From Candidatus Acidiferrales bacterium (lineage in GTDB: Bacteria > Acidobacteriota > Terriglobia > Acidiferrales > UBA7541): a DNA stretch of 15,184 nt. Positions 1 through 7,405 of this stretch are shown in pieces. Within the stretch, counting starts at the first letter, position 1. Each line of letters begins with the position of its first letter. The notes under the pieces were generated by a model. That model saw only the letters and a list, made by a program, of their open reading frames with translations, had not been told where the DNA came from and did no database searches. Location of the stretch: positions 1 through 15,184 of the forward strand of contig JASHWB010000350.1 of assembly GCA_030044295.1 (NCBI GenBank). Reading direction: 5' to 3'. The translations under genes were made by a program, and so were the position numbers.

Positions 1-1208
1 GGTTGATTTACTGGAGCGGCGGGTTGAGGATTCGCGGCCGCCTGCGCCGCGAGGTTTTCAATTTGCGGCAAGCGCGTTTTCACCTCGCTGACGAATTGCC
101 CGTTAGGATATTCCTGCATGTACGCCTGCATTTCCTGCACGGCGCCGGAATAGTCTCTTTTTTGGAGAAGGATGTCTGTAAGCAGCAGGTGCAACCGAGG
201 GATGTTTTCGTGCGATCCACGCTCGGCGTTGCGGGCATTTTGCTCCGCCGCAGCAAAACGATTCAGTTTGAAGTCGGCCAAAGCATCGAGAAAACTGGCC
301 GCCGACAAGCTGGGCTGGACGGCCAGCGCTTTTCCCGCCGTGGCCGCGGCATCCGCGTATTGCCCGGTCACAATTTGCAGTTGAGCCAGATTCAGGTACG
401 GCGGGATGTAGCGGGAATCTGCAGCGATGGCTTTTGCAAAGGCTTGACTCGCCTTGTCGCTCTGGTGGGCGGTTAAGTAGATTCTGCCGAGGTCGTTCCA
501 CGCCGGCGCGAAATTGTCGTATTCGGCCACAGCTTTTTCGAGGTGACGGGTGGCCGACGGGATGTCGTTACGAAGAAGATCGTTTTCGCCCTTTTGATAT
601 TCCTTCCGCGCGTTTTTTGGAACCATCAATGAGCTGACGCTGACTTCGGAGGACTGCTCGACAAAGGTTGGGCTGAGAACGAGGGTGCCCATATTCACTC
701 CTCCGATGTCGCTGGTGCGCATGTCCACAAATTTCGAGACTGGCTGATAACCGGGCGCGGATATCCGCAAATCGCAATCGGAAAACGCGGCGGAATTGCC
801 GGAATTTGGCGAGGTGTTCCCCAGTTGGGTGGGAGCCAAGCCCTGCGCATCGGACGGGTTCACGGCAGCGCTCATGTCCTCGTCGGTCTGCTGCGTCGCG
901 CGCAGATCGAATTGAAACGTTCCGTTCAACTCGGGATGGACAGCTTTTGCATACTGCGTTGCGCAGTCCAGCTCCACGGAAGTGGATTCGGGAAGAGCGG
1001 CGCCGCTTTCCGTCAAAAGCTTGCCGTACACGAAGGGAGGATTTTGCACGGCAGGGCCGGCCGGAACGGGCGCAACGGGTGCGGTGGGCTGAACCGGAGC
1101 GGGCTGCGAAGGCGCCTTCGGCGGCCCGCCTTTTTGGGCCAGCAATGGCGATGCGAGAAAAGCCGAAAGCGATACTGCAATGGAGAGGCGGAGGAGGGAG
1201 CCCTTCAT
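1..1208 (-). CDS. Exported TPR protein with carboxypeptidase-regulatory-like domain (3' end off window)
   Basis: The minus-strand frame is open from an ATG at 1208 to the left edge, giving 402 codons with no stop, so the C-terminus is missing. The start is fixed by GGAGGT five bases upstream. Residues 1-24 form a signal peptide (cleavage near LLA|QKGG), followed by a Pro/Ala-rich linker to about 55. Residues about 58-180 resemble a carboxypeptidase-regulatory-like beta-sandwich ('YGKLLTESGAALPES', 'CDLRISAPGYQP') with two cysteines, C82 and C145, that could pair outside the cytoplasm. Residues about 200-370 hold four to five TPR-like helical repeats ('APAWNDLGRIYL', 'YLNLAQLQIVTGQYADA'). Such architectures are frequent in Acidobacteriota envelopes. 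The fold and export are visible; the role, probably protein-protein interaction, is not. It is divergent from the TauE gene. Confidence 0.85.
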   Translation of the reverse strand, partial: MKGSLLRLSIAVSLSAFLASPLLAQKGGPPKAPSQPAPVQPTAPVAPVPAGPAVQNPPFVYGKLLTESGAALPESTSVELDCATQYAKAVHPELNGTFQFDLRATQQTDEDMSAAVNPSDAQGLAPTQLGNTSPNSGNSAAFSDCDLRISAPGYQPVSKFVDMRTSDIGGVNMGTLVLSPTFVEQSSEVSVSSLMVPKNARKEYQKGENDLLRNDIPSATRHLEKAVAEYDNFAPAWNDLGRIYLTAHQSDKASQAFAKAIAADSRYIPPYLNLAQLQIVTGQYADAAATAGKALAVQPSLSAASFLDALADFKLNRFAAAEQNARNAERGSHENIPRLHLLLTDILLQKRDYSGAVQEMQAYMQEYPNGQFVSEVKTRLPQIENLAAQAAANPQPAAPVNQ

Positions 1209-1472
1209 ACATCACCTCCGGGCTAACGACTGCGGACCAAAGGAGCTTACACCTAGCGGCTCGACAAAGGAACATCTCTCAACGCAAGCATCCGATCGAG
1301 CGACTCGCGGACCGCCCAAAGCATGGCAGCGCACGGCGGCGGGCGATTACAAAGACGTGAAATTGCGACGCACGAGCGCAGACGCTCGTTGTGGGACGAT
1401 GCCGAATCGGAGACACTGTAGCTCGGAGCGCGCGCGAGAGCGCGATGGGCGCGGCGGGCAATTCAGAGGCCG
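1209..1472. other. Divergent intergenic region with a 7-bp hairpin
   Basis: This gap separates two divergent genes and should carry both promoters, but I see no convincing -35/-10 pair. The clearest structure is a hairpin at 1372-1389: arms ACGAGCG (1372-1378) and CGCTCGT (1383-1389) around the tetraloop CAGA. It could be an operator or leader structure for the transporter gene. Open frames crossing the gap show no protein-like composition. Confidence 0.4.
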
Positions 1473-2303
1473 ATGATCTCTTTCGAACTTCTCTTTCCCA
1501 TTTCTATCGTGGCCGGGTTCGTCGGCGCGATGGCCGGCATGGGCGGCGGGGTAGTGATCATTCCAGTGCTGACGCTGCTGGGCGTGGACATCAAGCACGC
1601 CATCGCCATCAGCATTCTTTCGGTAATCGCCACTTCGAGTGGGTCGGCTTCGGCGTACATTCGCGATCACATCACCAACCTGAAAGTGGGAATGTTTCTG
1701 GAGATGTTCACCATCGCAGGAGCGTTGACGGGCGCGAAGATCACGCTGGCTGTGTCGCCGAAGCCTCTTTACATCATCTTCGGGCTGGTGCTGCTGGCAT
1801 CGTGGCTGGCGTTGCTATTTGCAAGGCATCAGATGGGCAATACCGGGCCGCAGGACCGCTTCACGAAATGGCTGGAACTGGAAGGCAGCTATCCGGACCA
1901 AGCGCTCGGAGAAGTGGTTCACTACAAAGCGGTGAGGGCGTATTTCGGCGCGCCCCTGATGTACGTGGCGGGAATTATCGCGGGACTGCTGGGGATCGGC
2001 GCGGGCGCGGTGAAAGTGCTGATCCATGATTTGGTGATGGGCTTGCCGCCGAAGGTTTCCACGACCACGAGCAACATGATCATCGGCGTGACGGCTCTGG
2101 CAGGAGCAAGCGTCTATCTGATGGCCGGGCTGATCGAACCGGGACTGGCGGCGCCAGTGATTCTGGGGATCGCGATCGGAGCGTTTTTGGGAACGCGGCT
2201 GCTGGTGCGGATGTCGAATCAGGCGGTGCGGCGGTTTTTTCTGTTCATCCTGCTGATATTGGCCGTGGAGATGATCGTCCGCGGCGTGCGAGGCGGATTG
2301 TGA
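1473..2303 (+). CDS. TauE/SafE (TSUP) family membrane transporter
   Basis: This 276-residue integral membrane protein belongs to the sulfite exporter TauE/SafE family, which moves sulfur-containing or organic anions across the inner membrane. The family signature is the glycine-rich first helix with GMGGG at residues 22-26, followed by 'PVLTLLGVDIKHAIAISI'. A second half-repeat appears at about 160-200 ('AGIIAGLLGIGAGAVKVL'), matching the two-fold repeat of TSUP proteins. About eight hydrophobic segments can be drawn. The ATG at 1473 has a weak upstream AGAGG. Its TGA stop overlaps the start of the DUF1634 gene, so the two are translationally coupled. The substrate cannot be read from sequence; sulfite or sulfoacetate-type anions are family guesses. 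Confidence 0.9.
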   Translation: MISFELLFPISIVAGFVGAMAGMGGGVVIIPVLTLLGVDIKHAIAISILSVIATSSGSASAYIRDHITNLKVGMFLEMFTIAGALTGAKITLAVSPKPLYIIFGLVLLASWLALLFARHQMGNTGPQDRFTKWLELEGSYPDQALGEVVHYKAVRAYFGAPLMYVAGIIAGLLGIGAGAVKVLIHDLVMGLPPKVSTTTSNMIIGVTALAGASVYLMAGLIEPGLAAPVILGIAIGAFLGTRLLVRMSNQAVRRFFLFILLILAVEMIVRGVRGGL

Positions 2304-2728
2304 TGGAAGATCCGAAACCAGGAGCGGGACAAAGCGCGAATGCCAGCGCGCTTGGCGAAACCAAGCGGGAATTCGATATGGATGCGGTGGTCGGATACAT
2401 CCTGCTGATCGGCGTCCTGATCAGCCTGGTGCTGGTGGGTGCGGCGCTAATTTGGCGATGGATCGATACGCGCTCGCTTTCTTTCGATTACAAGATCACC
2501 GGAATGAATTTGTTCGAGCTGGTGCTCGTCGAAATTCGCCTGGCCGCGCAAGGCGCGTTTCGTCCGCGGTTGCTGATGAGCCTAGGCATCGCGATGCTGA
2601 TGTTAACGCCGTTTATCCGCGTGCTTGCATCGATGGTGTATTTCATGGCCGCGCTGAAGAATTGGAAGTACAGCGTTTTTACGGCGATCGTCCTGCTGAC
2701 ACTCACGTATAGCCTCTTCCTTCGTTAG
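2303..2728 (+). CDS. DUF1634 family membrane protein
   Basis: This 141-residue protein has a hydrophilic N-terminus and three predicted membrane helices (roughly residues 28-51, 89-109 and 118-139). I recognise it as DUF1634, a family commonly encoded directly after a TauE/SafE transporter, which is the arrangement here. The ATG at 2303 overlaps the transporter stop (TGATG); a GTG one codon earlier is possible but less likely. The overlap and the family association suggest an accessory subunit or partner of the transporter; the biochemical role is unknown. Confidence 0.85.
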   Translation: MEDPKPGAGQSANASALGETKREFDMDAVVGYILLIGVLISLVLVGAALIWRWIDTRSLSFDYKITGMNLFELVLVEIRLAAQGAFRPRLLMSLGIAMLMLTPFIRVLASMVYFMAALKNWKYSVFTAIVLLTLTYSLFLR

Positions 2729-2794
2729 CCGAACCGTTTCGCATGCGTGGCTGCATTGTGCTGGCGCGAGTTCGTGCGCTATGCTCGCTCGTGG

Positions 2795-3589
2795 ATGATT
2801 GATATTCACTGCCACATCCTGCCGCAACTTGACGACGGCGCCGATTCCTTCGAAACGTCGTGCGCAATGGCCGAAATGGCGATCGAAGGCGGCATCACGC
2901 ACATCGTGGGTACGCCGCACTCCAATAACGCCTACCGATTCGTTCCGGAGCTGATCCGACAGCGCCGCGCGGAATTGCAGGGCCGCTTCGAAGGGCGGCT
3001 GATTTTGGCCACCGGTTGCGATTTCCACATGAGCTTCGAAAACCTGCAGGATATTCAGCACGACGCGGCGCGCTTCACGATCAATCAGCGAAACTATTTG
3101 CTGGTGGAGTTCGCGGATTATTCGATTCCCCCACCGATGGACCAGGCGCTGCATCAACTGCAACTTGCGGGACTGCACCCGATCATCACGCATCCGGAGC
3201 GCAATCCGCTGATCCGTTCGCAGCCGGAGCGGCTGTTTCAATGGCTGCGGCAGGGCTGTTACGCGCAGATCACCGCGCAGTCATTTCACGGCAAATGGGG
3301 ACAGGCGGCACAGGAGCGCGCTGAAGAATGGCTCGCAGCCGGTGCGGTGCATTTCATCGCCAGCGATGCACACAACGTAACCAGCCGGCCGCTGCGGCTG
3401 AAGGAAACATACGAACTGATCAGCAAAGAACACGGCGAAGAAGTCGCGCGGGCGCTGCTGGTGGAGAATCCGCTGGCCGCGTTCGAAGGCCGGCCGCTGT
3501 CATACGTGCCGGAAATTGGTGAAGAGCGGGCGAAAACAAACGACGGCGCTGCAGCGGGCGGCTGGCGCAAGAGATTCTGGCCGTTTTAG
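2795..3589 (+). CDS. CpsB/CapC-type PHP-fold tyrosine phosphatase
   Basis: This 264-residue protein has the PHP metallo-hydrolase layout of bacterial CpsB/CapC (Wzh/YwqE-like) protein tyrosine phosphatases, manganese enzymes that remove phosphate from tyrosine kinases controlling polysaccharide export. Visible motifs are 'MIDIHCHILPQLDDG' at the start (H5 and H7 as metal ligands), 'TPHSNN' around H42, 'GCDFHMS', 'HPERNP' and 'ASDAHN', in family order and spacing. I chose the ATG at 2795 because homologues begin MIDIHCH; the frame extends upstream to a GTG at 2747 but adds only non-conserved residues, and neither start has a strong ribosome site. Polysaccharide genes are not visible nearby, so its target is unknown. 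It starts 66 nt after DUF1634 and could be cotranscribed. Confidence 0.85.
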   Translation: MIDIHCHILPQLDDGADSFETSCAMAEMAIEGGITHIVGTPHSNNAYRFVPELIRQRRAELQGRFEGRLILATGCDFHMSFENLQDIQHDAARFTINQRNYLLVEFADYSIPPPMDQALHQLQLAGLHPIITHPERNPLIRSQPERLFQWLRQGCYAQITAQSFHGKWGQAAQERAEEWLAAGAVHFIASDAHNVTSRPLRLKETYELISKEHGEEVARALLVENPLAAFEGRPLSYVPEIGEERAKTNDGAAAGGWRKRFWPF

Positions 3590-3629
3590 GAGGCAGCGGG
3601 TAGGCAGCGAACCGCTCGGCCGGTAATTC

Positions 3630-3648
3630 GTCGCGCTGGAGGCGCGAC
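3630..3648. terminator. Hairpin between convergent genes
   Basis: A 7-bp perfect stem, GTCGCGC (3630-3636) and GCGCGAC (3642-3648), closes a TGGAG loop in the gap between the convergent phosphatase and dehydrogenase genes. No T-run follows on either strand, so it would be a weak or factor-assisted terminator that could serve both directions. Confidence 0.4.
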
Positions 3649-3673
3649 ACTCTTCCACGGCAGCGCGCACGGA

Positions 3674-4594
3674 TCAACGCGATTGGCCTGATTTCTTAGG
3701 CTCGCAGATAGCGTCCGCGAGGTGGCGCCAGGAGAAATGCTCTCCCGATTGACGCGGCAGATGCCGAGCAGCGATTTCGTCCACCAGCCAATCCTGACGC
3801 GCAGCCGTGGCGCGAGCCATGTGCGGTTCGAGGCCCGCGTCGCTGACGGCTTGCGCCGCCTCGCGCATTTCGGCAGCGCGGCGGCGTCCGTGCTCGGCAA
3901 CGCGGCTGATCAGGTAGTCCGGCAAACCTTTCTGCCAGCCCATATCTGGATACGTAGCAGCAAGCGACGCGAGGACGGCATCTTCGGCGCCATAGCGTCG
4001 CGCGGCCAACATGCTTTCGAGAACCAAAGCTTCCAGTCCCTTGATGATGACGCTGCGGCACATCTTCGTGGCCGACGCGATGCCCACACGCTCGCTGACG
4101 GCTTTGCTGTTCATGCCAGTCGCGGCCAATCGCGGAGCCAACTCGGCAGCGTAGCGCCCGCCGAGAAGCATCGGCACCTTCAGGCGCTGCGGAGAAACGG
4201 CCGCCATCACGGCAGCTTCGACGAAATGGCCTTGACTACATTCGAAAGCCTCGGCCATGCGTGATTTGGTTTCTGGCGAAACGGAATTGATATCGAGATA
4301 GATCTGGCCACTCGCGAGAAGCGGCGCGGATTCTTCCGCAACTTCCGCGGCCGATGAAGCGGTAACTGCGGAAATGATTAGCTCCCGACCGGCGAGGCAT
4401 TCGCTGAGCGAGCCGCGCGCGTGAACGCCACATGTGCGCGCTTTCGCGAGCATAGCCTCGCGCGAGGCGGGCGGGTGCAGCAGAATGTCGAAGGCGGCAA
4501 CGTCGATGCCACGATCAGCGAGATCGCGACCAAAAATGCCGCCCACTTCTCCGAATCCGATGATTGCGATTCTTCGAAACGATTGTGCAGCCAT
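3674..4594 (-). CDS. NAD(P)-dependent oxidoreductase with DUF1932 C-terminal domain
   Basis: This 306-residue protein has an N-terminal Rossmann domain of the 6-phosphogluconate/beta-hydroxyacid dehydrogenase superfamily, with the dinucleotide loop 'GFGEVG' at residues 13-18 and an acidic residue at the end of strand 2 (D36) that hints at NAD preference. The middle shows 'DINSVSPETK', the usual substrate-side strand, and 'GIASATKMCRSVIIKGLEAL', which occupies the place of the GxxxxxKxxxN helix of beta-hydroxyacid dehydrogenases. The C-terminal part (about 190-265) fits the DUF1932 domain. It is the last gene of the minus-strand aromatic cluster, 21 nt after the SnoaL-like gene. The substrate is unknown; a hydroxy- or oxo-acid from ring cleavage is an inference from position. 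Confidence 0.8.
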   Translation of the reverse strand: MAAQSFRRIAIIGFGEVGGIFGRDLADRGIDVAAFDILLHPPASREAMLAKARTCGVHARGSLSECLAGRELIISAVTASSAAEVAEESAPLLASGQIYLDINSVSPETKSRMAEAFECSQGHFVEAAVMAAVSPQRLKVPMLLGGRYAAELAPRLAATGMNSKAVSERVGIASATKMCRSVIIKGLEALVLESMLAARRYGAEDAVLASLAATYPDMGWQKGLPDYLISRVAEHGRRRAAEMREAAQAVSDAGLEPHMARATAARQDWLVDEIAARHLPRQSGEHFSWRHLADAICEPKKSGQSR

Positions 4595-4615
4595 GGCGAT
4601 GACCTGCCGTTGGAA

Positions 4616-5077
4616 TTACGTGTGAAGCAAACCTTTGCCGCGGCGTTCGGCGATGCGCCAACCGGCCGGCGTGCGGACGTAGCGGTCATGATAGATGCCG
4701 ATTCGCTGCGTCTCCGCGGCCTTTGGTCCGTCCGGAGTTTCCGGCGTGCTTCCGTCGGCGGTAAACAGCAAAATTTTGCACGAGCCGGTTGCCGCGTCGT
4801 CGGATTCGGCGCGGACACGAATGTTGCAGGCGAGATGCTGCGTTACCAGCGCAGCCGGAATGTGTGAAAGGTAAGCGACGATCGCGTCGGCGCCTTGAAT
4901 CAGCTTGTCCGGCGCGGCCGGGGAATAATACTGCGCATCGGCGGCGAATACTTCGCGCATCCGCTGGTAATCCTTGGCGTCGACAATTTCGCAGTAATCG
5001 ATGCACAGCGCGATGCAGGCCTGCTCGATATTGCGCCGCTCGGTTTCGCTTGGTTCGACAATCGCTTTGCTGCTCAT
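4616..5077 (-). CDS. SnoaL-like (NTF2-fold) protein
   Basis: This 153-residue cytoplasmic protein has the alpha-beta cone pattern of SnoaL_4/NTF2-like proteins: an N-terminal helix with 'CIDYCEIVDAKDYQRM', then 'VFAADAQYYSP', and a C-terminal sheet with 'YHDRYVRTPAGWRIAERRG'. I chose the ATG at 5077 because AGGAG lies seven bases upstream; an in-frame ATG at 5101 would add eight non-conserved residues. Members include dehydratases, isomerases and small hydrolases acting on cyclic or aromatic substrates, and beta subunits of ring-hydroxylating dioxygenases share the fold. Its place between the aldolase and the dehydrogenase suggests a step in the same pathway, such as hydration or isomerisation of a ring-cleavage product, but this cannot be shown from sequence. 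Confidence 0.8.
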   Translation of the reverse strand: MSSKAIVEPSETERRNIEQACIALCIDYCEIVDAKDYQRMREVFAADAQYYSPAAPDKLIQGADAIVAYLSHIPAALVTQHLACNIRVRAESDDAATGSCKILLFTADGSTPETPDGPKAAETQRIGIYHDRYVRTPAGWRIAERRGKGLLHT

Positions 5078-5156
5078 GGAGGTCTCCTGCATCTGGCGCA
5101 TGCCTGGCCCGAAGGAGGCGCAGCAAGCAGCGCGTCTACGCTCAGATTTACAGCCG

Positions 5157-5834
5157 CTACCTGTATTCCAGGCCGAGCTGCTTCACTTTTTCGCGCAGGC
5201 CGTACATATCGAGGCCCAGTTCGCCCTTGGCGAGCCGCTCGCGCGCTTTATCTTCCTTGGCGACGCGCTGCTCGGAAGCGGCGGCGACTTCGCGCGCAGC
5301 TGAACGCCGCACGACGACCACGCCATCGTCGTCCGCAACAATCACGTCCCCGGGATCGATTTGCGCGCCCGCGCAAGTGATCGGCAGGTTCACGGATCCG
5401 AGCGTCGCCTTCACGGTGCCCTGCGAATGAACGGCGCGGCTCCAGACCGGAAATTTCATCTCGGTGAGGGGGCGAACGTCGCGCACGCCCGCTTCGATCA
5501 CGAGTCCCTTCACGCCATGCGCACGCAACGAGGTGGCCAGCAGCTCGCCGAAATAGCCGTCGGTGCACGGCGACGTGGGAGCAACCACCAGAATATTGCC
5601 TGGCTTGCAGACTTCCACAGCGACGTGAATCATCAGGTTGTCCCCAGGCGGAAGCGATACGGTGACGGCAGCTCCTGCGATCGAGGCGCCGGGATATATC
5701 GGACGCATGTATGACGCGAGCAATCCGATGCGGCCCTGCGCTTCGTGGACCGTCGATACGCCATATTTTTCGAGCGCATCAACGGCGTCTTGCGCAGGTT
5801 GCTCGATATTGCGGACCACGACCGTCTTGCTCAT
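5157..5834 (-). CDS. 4-carboxy-4-hydroxy-2-oxoadipate / HMG aldolase (RraA fold)
   Basis: This 225-residue protein belongs to the RraA-fold class II pyruvate aldolases (LigK/GalC/ProA type), which split 4-carboxy-4-hydroxy-2-oxoadipate to pyruvate and oxaloacetate at the end of the protocatechuate 4,5-cleavage and gallate pathways, and often also decarboxylate oxaloacetate. Diagnostic stretches are 'PPGDNLMIHVAVEVCKPG', 'PTSPCTDGYFGELLATSL' and 'EAGVRDVR' with the catalytic-site pair R118-D119, then 'FPVWSRAVHSQGTVKA' and 'GDVIVADDDGVVVV'. The long C-terminal helical tail is typical of the aldolases and absent from the RNase E regulator RraA. The start has GGAGG seven bases upstream. It sits downstream of a ring-cleavage dioxygenase, supporting the aldolase reading. 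I have not given a gene symbol because ligK, galC and proA cannot be told apart here. Confidence 0.88.
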   Translation of the reverse strand: MSKTVVVRNIEQPAQDAVDALEKYGVSTVHEAQGRIGLLASYMRPIYPGASIAGAAVTVSLPPGDNLMIHVAVEVCKPGNILVVAPTSPCTDGYFGELLATSLRAHGVKGLVIEAGVRDVRPLTEMKFPVWSRAVHSQGTVKATLGSVNLPITCAGAQIDPGDVIVADDDGVVVVRRSAAREVAAASEQRVAKEDKARERLAKGELGLDMYGLREKVKQLGLEYR

Positions 5835-5867
5835 CAGAACTCCTCCGTCAGTTGAGAATTTTCGGAC

Positions 5868-5896
5868 GACGCCAGACGCTCGCAGTCTTCGGCGTC
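5868..5896 (-). other. Intercistronic hairpin after the dioxygenase gene
   Basis: GACGCC-AGAC (5868-5877) pairs with GTCT (5885-5888) and GGCGTC (5891-5896) around a 7-nt loop, leaving a 2-nt bulge: ten base pairs. It begins a few nt past the dioxygenase stop and ends just upstream of the aldolase ribosome site. It could be a partial terminator or an mRNA-stability element setting the ratio of the two enzymes. No T-run follows on the transcribed strand. Confidence 0.45.
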
Positions 5897-5898
5897 TG

Positions 5899-6870
5899 TT
5901 AACCTTTGCTGACTACTTCTTCGACCGGCGGCGTGCCATACGTGTGGAACGACTCGATCGTTTTCAGCCCCCAAGCCTGGCCCTTCTTGCGCTCGGCCTC
6001 CGACCAGCGAATCGGTTTCCAGTCCGGGGCGAGAATCAGGCGCGCCACTGCGCTGGCGACTTCGATGCGGTTGCCGCCAGGCTCGAACAAGTACAGGAAG
6101 AACGTCTGCTGAATGGCGTGCTTGTGCGGCCCGGTCTCGATGCGAATGCCATTTTCCAGCGCGATATCGGCGGCAAGCAGCACTTCCTCGCGGCTGTTCG
6201 CGGCGAATGTAACGTGGTGCAGCCGCCCGTGGCTTCCGGTGTTGTCGCGCGAGTACGCCAGATCGTAGCTTTTGTTCGTGCAGGTCATCCACATGCCTGC
6301 CTCGATGCCATTATCGAGCACGATCTGTTCGGTGAGCCGAAAGCCGAGATAGTTCTCGTAGAATTCGCGGTTAGCTTTGATGTCCGCGGCGAGGGCATTC
6401 CAGTGGTCCAGCCGACGGAGGTTCATGCCGCGTCCGGGAAACTTCTCGGCCTGGTTTTTTATCGCGGGACGCAATTCGGGCGGTGCCTGATACCACTCCG
6501 TTTCGTAGTAGAGCTCGATTTTGTGGCCATCGGGATCGGTGCAGACGTAGGCCGGGCCGTGCCCCAGATCGCCATCGTTCCATCCGATTTCGAGGCCGGA
6601 GCCTTTCAGCGAGGCGATGCGGCGTTCCAGCGCCTGCGGGCTGCGCGTGCGATACGCCACATGCCCGACTCCCGGCAGCTTCGATGCGGTCAGTTTCAGC
6701 GAGCAGCGCTCGTAATCATCGTAGCAACGCAAATAGACGGAATCGCCTTTGCGGCCGCATTCCGTCATACCCCCCAAGTCCACGAAAAAACGGACGCTCT
6801 CCTCCAGTTTCGGCGTCAAAACCTCCACGTGGCCCAGGTGAGCCACGTCCATGTTCGGTTCAGGTTGCAT
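5899..6870 (-). CDS. Extradiol ring-cleavage dioxygenase, catechol 2,3-dioxygenase type (VOC family)
   Basis: This 323-residue cytoplasmic Fe(II) enzyme has two glyoxalase/VOC modules (about residues 10-125 and 150-275), the layout of type I extradiol dioxygenases that open catecholic rings next to the hydroxyls. The metal triad of the C-terminal module is visible: H156 in 'LDHW', H218/H219 in 'GRLHHVTF' and E270 in 'GGNRIEV'. H251 in 'GPHKHA' and Y260 align with the second-shell catalytic His and Tyr known from XylE-type enzymes. The C-terminal 'SFHTYGTPP' is common in this branch. I chose the ATG at 6870 (AGAGG five bases upstream); an ATG at 6885 has no ribosome site. The ring substrate is unknown; the neighbouring aldolase suggests a carboxylated or trihydroxylated ring. 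First gene of the minus-strand cluster. Confidence 0.88.
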   Translation of the reverse strand: MQPEPNMDVAHLGHVEVLTPKLEESVRFFVDLGGMTECGRKGDSVYLRCYDDYERCSLKLTASKLPGVGHVAYRTRSPQALERRIASLKGSGLEIGWNDGDLGHGPAYVCTDPDGHKIELYYETEWYQAPPELRPAIKNQAEKFPGRGMNLRRLDHWNALAADIKANREFYENYLGFRLTEQIVLDNGIEAGMWMTCTNKSYDLAYSRDNTGSHGRLHHVTFAANSREEVLLAADIALENGIRIETGPHKHAIQQTFFLYLFEPGGNRIEVASAVARLILAPDWKPIRWSEAERKKGQAWGLKTIESFHTYGTPPVEEVVSKG

Positions 6871-7405
6871 AATCTCCTCTGGCATTTCGGACGCGCGCTA
6901 ACGCCAACGCGTTGCGGAGCGGCAAGTCCAATTTGTGCATGATTGATCGCTTTCTACCGCGTCCTATGGTACCGTCCCTCGGAAAATAGATGTAACGATT
7001 TTTCGCAGTGGCACGTCTGCATCAAAGAGCGGGAAATCTGGAGCCAGTCGTCATTTGCAGCGGCCCTTAGGTTTTGCGCTCGTACGGCGGGGGTGGAATT
7101 CAGTCCGGCGGACGTTCGTTGAGCTCATCGACGGGTCGAGTCCGCCTGACGCCGGATCGGATTGCGATAGCTTATTTCCCTGGACCGTTACCCGCCAGGC
7201 GCCTCCGCAGCGAAGAAACGCCAACCGGCGCAACGACCCGAACAGGGTATTGCCCGGTAAACTGACGATCCGCCGTGCATTGACAATGCCGCTGGCGGTC
7301 GATACCATCCGCGACGCAACAGTTTCGCGCCGCCCTAAATACGCAATTTGAGGGCAGTTTCGCACGTTGTAGGACCGAACTTCGCATTAGATAAGGAGAG
7401 CCATC
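6871..7405. other. Divergent intergenic region, no supported gene
   Basis: This 535-bp gap lies between the divergent dioxygenase and first selenoprotein genes. Open frames of about 100 codons cross it on both strands, but they are Arg/Pro-rich, lack ribosome sites and overlap each other antisense, so I do not call them. It must contain the minus-strand promoter of the aromatic cluster, which I could not place. A plausible plus-strand promoter is listed separately. Confidence 0.5.
7280..7308 (+). promoter_or_regulatory. Candidate sigma-70 promoter for selenoprotein 1
   Basis: A perfect -35 hexamer TTGACA (7280-7285) is followed after 17 nt by TACCAT (7303-7308), which matches the -10 consensus at four of six positions. 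It would start transcription near 7315, giving a leader of about 90 nt before the ATG at 7406. Confidence 0.4.

Noticed and set aside
3..476. Plus-strand ORF of 157 codons at the left edge
   Set aside because: It is antisense to the TPR protein, which has a signal peptide, repeats and a strong ribosome site on the minus strand.
568..1275. Minus-strand ORF of 235 codons in another frame
   Set aside because: Its Arg/Ser/Cys-rich translation is a frame shadow of the TPR protein, whose own frame is open from 1208 to the window edge.
5638..6942. 434-codon plus-strand ORF
   Set aside because: It lies antisense to the dioxygenase and aldolase genes, whose motifs are unmistakable; long antisense frames are common in GC-rich coding DNA.
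7055..7351. 98-codon plus-strand ORF (and a 104-codon antisense one) before selenoprotein 1
   Set aside because: Arg/Pro-rich, no ribosome site, no recognisable domain, and the two overlap each other in antisense; typical of GC-rich noise.
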